The notes under the pieces: generated by a model
Seen by the model: only the letters and a program-made list of their open reading frames with translations
Database searches by the model: none
Told to the model about the DNA's origin: nothing
Made by a program: the position numbers and the translations under genes
Assembly: GCA_903905665.1 (NCBI GenBank)
Contig: CAIVHJ010000262.1
Coordinates: 1-27,627 of the forward strand
Reading direction: 5' to 3'
Length of the DNA: 27,627 nucleotides
Origin: an uncultured Phycisphaerales bacterium
GTDB taxonomy: Bacteria; Planctomycetota; Phycisphaerae; UBA1845; CAIVHJ01
Part shown: piece by piece, positions 1 through 6,567 of the stretch
How the letters are laid out: every line of letters starts with the position of its first letter
Position numbering within the stretch: position 1 is the stretch's first letter

Positions 1-89
1 GACTTTGTCCCTATTCTCATGGTACACTTATAGATCGAGATTCACATTTGGTTTTCATCTCAGATTCATGGCGCAGGGTGGGAAGTTGA

Positions 90-461
90 ATGATTTCTGA
101 AGTTCGTTTATTAGTGCAATCCATCAAGGATGTTACGATTGTTCGGATTCAGGAGACATCCGTGATGGAGACGCTGGCGATCAAGCAGTTTTCGGACGAA
201 CTGACAGAACTGATCGACAAGCAAAACAGGAACAAGATGATACTGGATTTTCGGATGGTGAAGCATTTGTCGTCGGCGGCGCTGGGAATGCTGGTCACTT
301 TGAGCAAGAAGGCTAAAATGCTTAAGGGTGACCTTGTGATATGCTCACTGAACAGCGATTTGCAAAAACTTTTCAAGATCACCAATTTGGACAAACTCTT
401 GACGATCAAGAGCAGCGAGGAAGATTCGCTCGGTGTTTTTGGTCGGACCTCTGCCGGTTGA
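90..461 (+). CDS. STAS-domain protein (anti-sigma factor antagonist-like)
   Basis: This 123-residue protein has the size and pattern of a single STAS domain, the fold of SpoIIAA/RsbV anti-sigma antagonists. A beta strand (residues 50-53, ILDF) leads into the phospho-loop LSSAALG at 60-66. Aligned to the classical DSSGLG loop, Ser62 sits at the phosphoacceptor position, while the preceding Asp is replaced by Ser61. The family acts in the cytoplasm by partner switching: the unphosphorylated form binds an anti-sigma factor or kinase. A second STAS gene starts 16 bases downstream, so the two are probably co-transcribed. No kinase, phosphatase or sigma factor is visible in the window, so the partner is unknown. 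The upstream GGGAAG-like stretch is only a moderate ribosome site. Confidence 0.85.
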   Translation: MISEVRLLVQSIKDVTIVRIQETSVMETLAIKQFSDELTELIDKQNRNKMILDFRMVKHLSSAALGMLVTLSKKAKMLKGDLVICSLNSDLQKLFKITNLDKLLTIKSSEEDSLGVFGRTSAG

Positions 462-477
462 GAATAGGAGCCAGATC

Positions 478-867
478 ATGTCAGACCAGTTGTTCGAGAC
501 GATTTCGGATGGGAACGTATTGGTGGTGGTGTTCAAGGGTCCCAGCGTGAATGATACGGGTCGGCTGGAAGAACTGGAGGATGGTCTGCGCGATCTGCTG
601 GGTGAAAAAGAACAACGCTTTATTCTGCTGGATTTCAACGAAGTCAACTACGTCGTCAGCCGGATGATCAATTCGCTGCTGCTGCTGGTCAAGCGAGTGC
701 GCGCCGAGGGTGGGCAAGTGCATTTGTGCGGGCTTCAGCCGCGCGTCGAACATGCGGTCAAAACCATGCGCCTCGATCGCGTATTTGATTTGTATGACTC
801 GCGAGAAGAGGGCGTCGAAGCCATGAAAACCCTCGAAAGTCGTTCCCGCCTCGCCCAGTTCGCTTAG
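478..867 (+). CDS. Second STAS-domain protein, divergent phospho-loop
   Basis: The ATG at 478 is chosen because AGGAG lies at 466-470. An earlier in-frame start at 433 would overlap the upstream gene and has no such site. The 129-residue product is a single STAS domain: ILLDF (49-53), then a loop with Ser61 where the phosphoacceptor is expected, then a helix and VHLCGL, as in RsbV/SpoIIAA relatives. The loop reads VVSRMINS rather than DSSGLG, so the glycine-leucine-glycine turn is lost. Regulation by phosphorylation is therefore less certain than for its neighbour at 90-461, with which it shares the same strand and close spacing. It may be a non-switching partner in a two-STAS module. Its exact role cannot be read from the sequence. 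Confidence 0.82.
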   Translation: MSDQLFETISDGNVLVVVFKGPSVNDTGRLEELEDGLRDLLGEKEQRFILLDFNEVNYVVSRMINSLLLLVKRVRAEGGQVHLCGLQPRVEHAVKTMRLDRVFDLYDSREEGVEAMKTLESRSRLAQFA

Positions 868-877
868 CACCGACAGA

Positions 878-905
878 CTACCACGAAGACGCAAAGACGC
901 GAAAA
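878..905 (+). repeat. ACCACGAAGACGCAAAGACG-type intergenic phrase repeat
   Basis: Just after the STAS pair lies a short degenerate run built on ACGAAGACGC/AAAGACGC. It belongs to the same class as the CACAGAG-type phrases at 3609-3643, 19854-19890 and 24929-24968. The rest of 868-1048 holds no convincing gene. A 6-bp hairpin (ACGCCC at 1016-1021, GGGCGT at 1027-1032) lies just before the next start but lacks a T tract, so I do not call it a terminator. Confidence 0.5.
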
Positions 906-1048
906 CAAATCGGTTCATCACTGCGCCATAACCCGGAATGTTTGCCTACGGTGAAAGCGGGGGGGGATGGACGTTTGAGGTGGAGGTGTGCTCGTGATAG
1001 ACTTCCTGTCGAATGACGCCCGGTCGGGGCGTTACAAGGTGCATATCG

Positions 1049-1225
1049 ATGTCCGAAATGGATAAAGCGTTCGAGAGAATCGGCGTTCTCGTTAAAGATT
1101 TTGAACGCAACGAACCCCGTTACAAATCCCCCGAATACTCGGAAGCGGCAGCCCGCAAAGATTTCATCGACAAGTTCTGGATGGCGCTGGGCTGGGATGT
1201 GAACCACGACGAAGAAAGTCGGTAA
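1049..1225 (+). pseudogene. N-terminal remnant of a type IIG (Eco57I-like) restriction-modification gene
   Basis: The 58 codons from ATG 1049 (AAGGTG upstream at 1036-1041) read like the first residues of large Eco57I-like type IIG enzymes. There is a basic/aromatic helix, then YKSPEYSEAAARKDFID, then a FWMALGWDV motif. In the family these residues lead into a nuclease and an N6-adenine methylase of about 1000 residues. Here the frame ends at a TAA within ten codons of ALGWDV, and no nuclease or methylase motifs follow. The matching C-terminal tail of such an enzyme appears at 2952-3092, beyond the nuclease gene at 1295-2950. I infer that the middle of the gene was lost or replaced. The fragment cannot be functional as a restriction enzyme. 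A short peptide could still be translated. Confidence 0.72.
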
Positions 1226-1266
1226 GGATGAATTTCTGGATAATGGTGGGGTGAGTTAAAGGCGTG

Positions 1267-1287
1267 TCGAGGAACCCTCGATGGAGG
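1267..1287 (+). promoter_or_regulatory. Hairpin abutting the ribosome binding site of the SNIPE-like gene
   Basis: TCGAGG (1267-1272) and CCTCGA (1276-1281) form a perfect 6-bp stem with an AAC loop. The stem ends one base before ATGGAGG, and GGAGG (1283-1287) is the ribosome site for ATG 1295. The placement could tune translation or mark a processed 5' end. No function is shown. Confidence 0.4.
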
Positions 1288-1294
1288 AATATCT

Positions 1295-2950
1295 ATGGCT
1301 GATGTTAACCGGCTCCGGTGTCCACAGTGCGGCGCCTGTTATGAAGGCGATATGACCGCGTCCGCAATGAAACCGATGTCCTGCAAAGTATGCGGCGCAA
1401 TGGGTAAGTTGATGGAGGAAGATCCTGAAGGACTCAGATCAGGTGCATTTCCTCCGCCTGCACGGCTTCTCGCTCTGGGGGGCGCTATTCTGTTTTGCCT
1501 CATTGCTGTTCGACTCCCATTTTTTGCCATTCTCGCTTTTGGGGCTCTCGTCTATCTCGCTGTTGAGATATTCCAAGGGCACAGGAAACAGCGGACCGAT
1601 CGTATCGCTTTATGGAATTCCCTTAGAAATACACATCTTGTACTGACCAAGATCAACCGAAGTCTCAATGACGAACTCGCCCAAACGAGACAGACATTTA
1701 CCGAGCTGTCAACCCGATACGAGCAGATAGCGCCGGAACGTCGCGACATGCTCGCCAAAGAAATAACCACACAACAGAAGATCCTCGGCGTTCTTAACGA
1801 CTTGGCCGCCATGACGGTGGAGAAAGACAAACTTCAAGCCGTCCTCAAACAACTCAAGGCGCGCATTCGGTCCTTTGAGGAGGAGGAGCTTTATCAGTCC
1901 TTCGGTTTCTACAAGCCGCTGTACGATTGCGTTGATTCTGCAGCATACCGTCAACTTCTAGATAAAATCCGCGAAAGACAGAAAGAGATGGTGAAGGAGA
2001 AGAAGGCTCTCCGCGTTGAGACGGTCCTCTCCGTAGAGAACGATAAATCGGGAGGCAAGAAGATTGCTAAGAATCTGGAGAAGCTCATCCTCCGTGCCTT
2101 CAATGGCGAATGCGACGCTACCATTGACAACGTGACATTCAGCAATATTGACGCCATCGAAGCCCGTATCACCAAGTGTTATCAAGACCTCAACGACCTC
2201 TGCCAAATTGTTGGCATCGGGATTTCGCAAGCATACCTGAACGCGAAGATCGAGGAGCTTCACGTTTGTTATGAGTACCAGATGAAACTCAAGGACGAGC
2301 GAGAGGAACAGCGAAAGATACGCGAGCAGATGCGAGAGCAGGCGCGACTGATGAAGGAGATTGAAGATGCCCGGAAAAAGATTGAGAAGGAAGAGACTCA
2401 CTTTAACCAGGTCATAGCTGAATTGCGGGTACGCATGGAAGCCGCCGCGGCGTCAGAGCGTGAACAGTACCAGGCAAAACTCCGAGAATACGAAGCGCAA
2501 CTTGCTTGCGTGCAGAGGGACAAGGCCGAGGTAGCATATCGTGAACAGAGTACTCGCGCCGGATACGTATATATTATCTCGAACATCGGATCGTTCGGCG
2601 AGAATACTTACAAGATCGGCGTGACTCGCCGTCTGGACCCACAAGAGCGTGTTGATGAACTCGGAGACGCTTCGGTGCCTTTCGACTTCGATGTGCATGC
2701 CATGATTTTCAGCGACGACGCGCCTTTACTCGAAAGCGCTCTCCACGATCACTTTGCGGATAGGTGCATCAACAAGGTTAACCCACGCAAGGAGTTTTTC
2801 CGTGTCAACCTTGGCGAGATCGAGGAGGTTGTTCGAACCCATCACAATGCAGTGGTGGAGTTCACGAGGATTCCGAAGGCAGAGGATTATCGCCTAACGC
2901 TGGCTAAGGAAAGATCGTTGGTGGAACCCGAAGCCAGTGCAAAAACATAA
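1295..2950 (+). CDS. SNIPE-like membrane-anchored DUF4041/GIY-YIG (T5orf172) nuclease
   Basis: The 551-residue product has a clear architecture. A four-cysteine zinc ribbon (C9-C12, C30-C33, with extra C15) comes first. A two-pass hydrophobic hairpin follows (about 58-72 and 74-93), then a coiled coil (about 105-195). A DUF4041-like block starts at FGFYKPLYD (203-211) and runs to about 330, followed by a charged coiled coil (about 330-415). Last is a T5orf172-type GIY-YIG nuclease with GYVYIISN (423-430), YKIGVTRR (439-446), LESALHDHF (479-487) and candidate metal ligand E500 in RKEFF. TM + DUF4041 + GIY-YIG is the layout I know for SNIPE, an inner-membrane nuclease reported to cut phage DNA during injection. 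The zinc ribbon is an addition I do not recall in that protein. Start: GGAGG at 1283-1287. The ORF is intact and lies between fragments of a type IIG enzyme. Function is inferred by analogy. Confidence 0.83.
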   Translation: MADVNRLRCPQCGACYEGDMTASAMKPMSCKVCGAMGKLMEEDPEGLRSGAFPPPARLLALGGAILFCLIAVRLPFFAILAFGALVYLAVEIFQGHRKQRTDRIALWNSLRNTHLVLTKINRSLNDELAQTRQTFTELSTRYEQIAPERRDMLAKEITTQQKILGVLNDLAAMTVEKDKLQAVLKQLKARIRSFEEEELYQSFGFYKPLYDCVDSAAYRQLLDKIRERQKEMVKEKKALRVETVLSVENDKSGGKKIAKNLEKLILRAFNGECDATIDNVTFSNIDAIEARITKCYQDLNDLCQIVGIGISQAYLNAKIEELHVCYEYQMKLKDEREEQRKIREQMREQARLMKEIEDARKKIEKEETHFNQVIAELRVRMEAAAASEREQYQAKLREYEAQLACVQRDKAEVAYREQSTRAGYVYIISNIGSFGENTYKIGVTRRLDPQERVDELGDASVPFDFDVHAMIFSDDAPLLESALHDHFADRCINKVNPRKEFFRVNLGEIEEVVRTHHNAVVEFTRIPKAEDYRLTLAKERSLVEPEASAKT

Positions 2951-2951
2951 A

Positions 2952-3092
2952 AGAAAGGCGAAGACGGACAAGGACAAGACGTACTATGAAAACAAGTGCG
3001 TCGCGCTGGACCGCCAGATCGACCGGCTGGTGTATGATCTTTACGGCCTGACGGAGGACGAAATCAAGATCGTGGAAGAGGGGACGCAGTGA
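2952..3092 (+). pseudogene. C-terminal remnant of a type IIG restriction-modification gene
   Basis: The frame ending in TGA at 3090-3092 translates to a stretch ending ALDRQIDRLVYDLYGLTEDE, then IKIVEEG. This is the very characteristic last segment of Eco57I/TaqI-like type IIG enzymes (erqIDrLVYeLYGLTeeEI.iVE). Recognisable similarity begins close to 2955, immediately after the stop codon of the SNIPE-like gene at 2950. No start codon or ribosome site is associated with it. With the N-terminal remnant at 1049-1225, it brackets the SNIPE-like gene as the two ends of one former gene in the same orientation. An alternative is that the ends come from two different RM genes. Confidence 0.75.
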
Positions 3093-3099
3093 ATCCGAA

Positions 3100-3119
3100 C
3101 CGCGACCGTAAGCGAGCGG
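3100..3119 (+). repeat. CCGCGACCGTnAGsGAGCGG dispersed repeat, copy 1
   Basis: This 20-bp GC-rich sequence recurs with one or two changes at 19926-19945 and 21321-21340, always a short distance after a coding end. CCGC/GCGG ends give it weak dyad symmetry. It is one of the short dispersed families typical of this genome. No function is evident. Confidence 0.6.
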
Positions 3120-3142
3120 CAAGCGGCGCAGACCGTCAGGGG

Positions 3143-3379
3143 ATGGAGGGTGACGTTCACGGCCCCTTGGCGTATTTGATTACGTTTCGGACCTGCGGTT
3201 CCTGGCTGCACGGTGACCCGCGTGGCTTGGTGGATCAACTCGGATCAGAAACAACGCTGGCTGCGGCTTTGCTGGATATTGAGCCGCGATTGCAAAAGGT
3301 CGATGGCTATCGCCATCTGGCAGAATTAAAAAGGGCGTTAAAAACCGCCATTCAAGGAAAACAAAAACGTGTCGCCTAA
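3143..3379 (+). pseudogene. Remnant of a REP/IS200-like (Y1) transposase, probably chimeric
   Basis: From ATG 3143 (AGGGG just upstream) the 78-residue frame starts with GPLAYLITFRTCGSWLHGD and then PRGLVDQ. This closely resembles the N-terminus of one branch of Y1-type REP-associated transposases (PLAYFITFRTYGTWLHGDeRG.VD). The HUH motif and catalytic tyrosine that should follow are missing. The second half (LLDIEPRLQKVDGYRHLAELKRAL) does not continue that family. It may be the C-terminus of another transposase, but I could not place it. The fragment therefore looks like a deletion fusion. It lies directly after the restriction-modification remnant and before a palindromic repeat element, in a decayed, mobile-element-rich stretch. 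Confidence 0.5.
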
Positions 3380-3402
3380 ACGGAAGCCACTCAAATTTCA
3401 AC

Positions 3403-3514
3403 TAGAGCGGTTTAGTTTTATTCGTAGCGTTTGGATGATGATTTTGTAGGGGCACGGCATGCCGTGCCCGATTATTGCCAAGTGAGACGCTACAGTTAAA
3501 CAGAATCCGCTCTA
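3403..3514. repeat. MITE-like palindromic element, about 112 bp
   Basis: The 28-base left end (3403-3430, starting TAGAGCGG and ending GTAGCGT) recurs inverted at 3487-3514, with 21 of 28 positions matching by hand alignment. The matching blocks are TAGAGCGG at the outside and GTAGCGT at the inside. A perfect 20-bp palindrome lies between the arms. The whole unit can fold as a long cruciform and codes for nothing. It resembles a small non-autonomous element or a REP doublet. No clear target-site duplication was seen. Confidence 0.6.
3446..3469 (+). repeat. GTAG-footed REP hairpin (perfect palindrome)
   Basis: GTAG (3446-3449) is followed directly by the perfect 10+10 palindrome GGGCACGGCA/TGCCGTGCCC (3450-3469). 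A GTAG or GGAG foot next to a hairpin is the signature recognised by REP-associated tyrosine transposases. It sits inside the 3403-3514 element, and the rest of 3380-3643 has no gene. Confidence 0.6.
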
Positions 3515-3608
3515 AACACGGCATTGACCCCTGACCTGGCCACTTCTGCGGCGAGGAGAAAATGTGGGTAACAGCAAGGCGACAGCAGAGGGGGCTTTGA
3601 TTAAGCTT

Positions 3609-3643
3609 CTCTGTGCGCTGTGCGGTTTTGGTGGTTTCTGTGG
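3609..3643 (-). repeat. CACAGAG-type phrase repeat, inverted copy
   Basis: The run TCTGTGCGCTGTGCGG followed by TTTTGGTGGTTTCTGTGGTTA is the reverse-strand form of the ACCACAGAG/ACACAGAG/CGCAGAG phrase seen at 19854-19890. It abuts the stop codon of the ABC ATPase gene. Confidence 0.5.
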
Positions 3644-4342
3644 TTATTCTTCGATTTGGGTGATTTTTCCGTCGTCGAGGTGGGCGATTCGGTCGCCGAG
3701 GTCGAACACGCGATTGTCGTGTGTGACGACGAGGACGGCGCGATCGGGTCGGACGGCGATTTGTCGTAGCGATTCCATGATTTTGTGTCCGGTGTGGCCG
3801 TCGAGGGCGGATGTCGGTTCATCGCAGACCACGAGTCGGGGTTCGTGGACGAGCGCACGGGCGATGGCGACGCGTTGTTGTTCTCCGCCGGAGAGTTTGG
3901 AAGGCCGGGAATCGAGCCGATCCGCCATGCCCATGGATTCGAGAAGTTCGCGGGATTTTTCAATCGCGCGGCGCCGGGGTTGACCGGCGATGATGAGCGG
4001 AACGGCGGCATTTTCCACCGCCGTCAGGGCGGGCAGCAGGTTGTAGTGCTGAAAGACAAATCCGATTTCGCGACCCCGAAACAGGACTTTGTCCGTCGGT
4101 GAAAAATGGTTCAGGTCCTGATCCAGCACGGAGATTTCACCGGCGGTCTGGTCGAGAATTCCAGCGATAACCGAAAGCAGCGTGGTCTTGCCGCAACCGC
4201 TGGGGCCGACGAGCAGGGTGAGTTGTCCGGCGAACACGTCGAGATCGACCCCGCGCAGGGCCATCACGTCGGTGCTTCCCTGACGGAACGTCTTGGTGAC
4301 GTTTCGGCACGAGACGATGGTTGAGTTGGCGGGTCGAATCAT
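3644..4342 (-). CDS. ABC transporter ATP-binding protein (LolD/MacB/DevA family)
   Basis: This 232-residue cytoplasmic ATPase powers the permease encoded just upstream. It has Walker A GPSGCGKT (46-53), Q-loop Q98, signature LSGGEQQ (150-156), Walker B LVVCDEP (170-176) and a switch histidine in VVTHD. The length and the LSGGEQQRVAIARAL style fit the LolD/MacB/DevA class, which moves lipoproteins, peptides or glycolipids across or out of the inner membrane. Its ATG at 4342 overlaps the permease stop codon by four bases (ATGA), which implies translational coupling and decides the start. A longer frame to 4453 would run far into the permease gene. The substrate cannot be told from the sequence. 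No periplasmic adaptor protein is encoded beside it in this window. Confidence 0.93.
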   Translation of the reverse strand: MIRPANSTIVSCRNVTKTFRQGSTDVMALRGVDLDVFAGQLTLLVGPSGCGKTTLLSVIAGILDQTAGEISVLDQDLNHFSPTDKVLFRGREIGFVFQHYNLLPALTAVENAAVPLIIAGQPRRRAIEKSRELLESMGMADRLDSRPSKLSGGEQQRVAIARALVHEPRLVVCDEPTSALDGHTGHKIMESLRQIAVRPDRAVLVVTHDNRVFDLGDRIAHLDDGKITQIEE

Positions 4343-5475
4343 GTTTGAAACACCACCGCCGGTTCGAGCGCCAAAACCCGGCGAATACTCAAAATGCTCG
4401 AAGTCAGGAGCATCAAAATCACGGCAATTGCGGTCCCGACAAGAACTTCCCAAGGCATATAAAACGCCAACCGGGGTGCATTCTTGATGGATTCACCGAA
4501 AACCGCCGTAGGTCCGATGCCGAGTCCGAATCCGATGAATCCGCTGACGGCTGCCTGGGCGAGGATCATTCCCACCAGTCGGCGATTGGTCGTTCCCATG
4601 GCCTTCAGCGCGCCGAATTGTTTGAGATTGTCGAGCGTGAACATGTAAAACGTCTGACCGGCGATAGCAGAACCGACAAGGAAACCCATCAACACCGTGA
4701 CGGCGAAGTTGAGCGGGATTCCCGTGTATTCCAAAAGGTAGGCCATGGTTTTCCATGCGAATTGCTGCCGCGTCAAAGCCATGAGGCGGGTCTGGGTGGT
4801 GATGTTTCGACATACTTCTTTGGGGGCGACGTCGTCTTTGGATTTGGCCAGAATGAACGTGAGGGTGCGTCGCTCCTGCGGGGAGAATTGCATGGCTTTG
4901 CTGTATCGCGTGATGATCAGGGGAATCGTCTGAAAAATGCGCGACGCTTTGCAGATTCCGACGAGCACCGCCCGCTGGTCGTTCATCTCGAATACTTGCC
5001 CTAGGGCAAAAGGTTCGCCGGGCCAGAGTTGGCGATATCCGGCGTCGTCCACGATCACAGCATCGGGTTTGTGCAGGTCTTCGGTAGTACCCATCAGCAT
5101 CTCGGACGGAGCGCCGATCAGCGTGTCGTCGTCGAGTCCGTGGACGATGACCTGCTGGTAGTTGCCTTCACGCATGCGCGCCCGGCTGAGACCTTTGTAA
5201 AATCGGACAGCCCACTCCACACCGGCTACCCCGCGAACGCGGTGCAGATCATTTTCGGGAAGCGGTTTGAATTCATCGATATATTTGACGCTGGGATCCA
5301 TGACCCAGAGATTGGCGCCCTGAATGTCCTTGATTTCGCTGTAGGTGCGGATCATCAAGCCGCAAAAAATGGCGGATTGCTGGGCGATCAGCAGCGCACC
5401 AAAGGTGATACCGGCAATGATTCCGAGGAATTTGCCGCGATCCCCAAACAACATTTTCATGGCGATCCAGAACAT
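4339..5475 (-). CDS. ABC transporter permease (FtsX/MacB/DevC family)
   Basis: The 378-residue product starts FWIAMKMLFGDRGKFLG, the usual N-terminus of DevC-like permeases. A first membrane helix (GIIAGITFGALLIAQQSAIF) is followed by a roughly 200-residue extracytoplasmic domain, then three C-terminal helices and the closing IRRVLALEPAVVFQ. This four-helix FtsX-type topology with the ATPase next door makes a homodimeric exporter likely. The frame is open back to 5535, but codons 1-20 of that longer form come from GGTAGCCAACAGCC-type intergenic repeat DNA, so ATG 5475 is preferred. No strong ribosome site precedes it. The CPBP protease gene lies 98 bases upstream on the same strand and may share its transcript. 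Confidence 0.9.
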   Translation of the reverse strand: MFWIAMKMLFGDRGKFLGIIAGITFGALLIAQQSAIFCGLMIRTYSEIKDIQGANLWVMDPSVKYIDEFKPLPENDLHRVRGVAGVEWAVRFYKGLSRARMREGNYQQVIVHGLDDDTLIGAPSEMLMGTTEDLHKPDAVIVDDAGYRQLWPGEPFALGQVFEMNDQRAVLVGICKASRIFQTIPLIITRYSKAMQFSPQERRTLTFILAKSKDDVAPKEVCRNITTQTRLMALTRQQFAWKTMAYLLEYTGIPLNFAVTVLMGFLVGSAIAGQTFYMFTLDNLKQFGALKAMGTTNRRLVGMILAQAAVSGFIGFGLGIGPTAVFGESIKNAPRLAFYMPWEVLVGTAIAVILMLLTSSILSIRRVLALEPAVVFQT

Positions 5476-5573
5476 AAAATAGCCGATAGCGGGTAGCCAA
5501 CAGCCGGTAGCCGACGGTGAAATCACGCTTCCCACCGCCGATACACCGATTTCCGGTTCCAGTGTAACGTGTG

Positions 5574-6362
5574 TCAGGACTGATGCAAGAATTGCTGCAT
5601 CCAGGGGAAGAGGAGTTGGATCAGGATCAATCCGATGATGTCAATCCCGACGTGGGCGACGATGGCGGGCCAGATGTTGCCTCGCCAGATCGTCAGAGCC
5701 GAGAGAAGGAGTCCAAGGAACGTCGTCTGAAACACGCCGATCCAGCCTTGAATGGAGTAGTGCATCGCTCCGAAGATCACCGAGGTGATGATTGCCCCCC
5801 AGATAAGACTTCGGGTCATGGTGACACATCGGCCGAGCAGAAATCCTCGAAAGATAATTTCTTCGTATACGCCCACGAACAAAGCGAGAGGTACAATATA
5901 TCCGGAGGATACCTGTGCAAAGGTTTCCAAGAAGGGCCTGCGGGCTTCGACGATGGCCTGCATGGAAGTGTGTTGGATCAGGATCATCATCATCGTGATG
6001 ATGATCGAAATACCGGCGTTGAGCAGCCAAGAGGGAATCACACTGCCGGCGCCGATCAGCAGATCGAGATTGATTCGTCGGGAAGTCAACCCCAGGTGGC
6101 GCCACCCCAAACCCGCCCCATGGTTGATTCCGAACACGAGGACAATCGCCGTCCCGCCTTGGATAAAGACACGAAGGGGAATGGAATCAACATGCAGAAG
6201 ATATGCCGCGAGACCGAGCAGAACCATTAGTCCGACCAGCCCCAGCAGCACCGCAGCGATTTGAAGAGCGGCCGCACTGCGTCGAATGGGCGGGTGAAAG
6301 AAATTGTTTTCGAGGCGATGGAACAGGGTGTCTGGGGATTCTTCAGGGGCGGGGGGCATCAT
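5574..6362 (-). CDS. CPBP-family intramembrane metalloprotease
   Basis: This polytopic membrane protein (262 residues from ATG 6362) contains the CPBP/CAAX-protease signature: EEIIFRG (EE 167-168, R172), a histidine in FGAMHY (H201) and a histidine in VAHVGID (H237). In the family these bind zinc or form the glutamate-histidine site of type II CAAX proteases and bacteriocin-immunity proteins (formerly Abi). At least six hydrophobic helices are visible. The first 30 residues are cytosolic and acidic/proline-rich. Start choice is uncertain: the frame extends to a GTG at 6440, and neither start has a good ribosome site. It precedes the exporter permease and ATPase genes on the same strand, so it may process a substrate or component of that exporter. 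That link is inference from position only. Confidence 0.88.
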   Translation of the reverse strand: MMPPAPEESPDTLFHRLENNFFHPPIRRSAAALQIAAVLLGLVGLMVLLGLAAYLLHVDSIPLRVFIQGGTAIVLVFGINHGAGLGWRHLGLTSRRINLDLLIGAGSVIPSWLLNAGISIIITMMMILIQHTSMQAIVEARRPFLETFAQVSSGYIVPLALFVGVYEEIIFRGFLLGRCVTMTRSLIWGAIITSVIFGAMHYSIQGWIGVFQTTFLGLLLSALTIWRGNIWPAIVAHVGIDIIGLILIQLLFPWMQQFLHQS

Positions 6363-6430
6363 GGCGGGATGGTCGCACAGGGGGTGAAATTCGTCAAGGA
6401 TAAGGGGATGAAAAAAACCGGTCCCTTCTG

Positions 6431-6436
6431 TACAAT
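6431..6436 (+). promoter_or_regulatory. Possible -10 element (TACAAT) upstream of hpt
   Basis: TACAAT lies in the 205-bp gap between the divergent protease gene and hpt, about 130 bases before the hpt start. No convincing -35 is visible. The same hexamer lies close before the DUF4160 gene (23018) and nadE (25007), which is the only reason to list it. Confidence 0.25.
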
Positions 6437-6567
6437 TCACGGATCAGCAGCCCGGTGCGTACCCTGCCGAACTCGCGGTTTGGTAAAGGGAGTCTTCTGA
6501 TCGGACTGTGTTGTTATGCCGGTCGTGACGATGAGCCGGGGTTGAGGGAGTTGGGTGGGTATGTTGG

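Noticed and set aside
1016..1032. Terminator hairpin after the STAS genes
   Set aside because: The ACGCCC/GGGCGT stem is short, lies about 150 bases after the stop, and has no T run after it.
4321..5004. Plus-strand frame opposite the ABC permease
   Set aside because: It is a shadow of a conserved permease with no family features.
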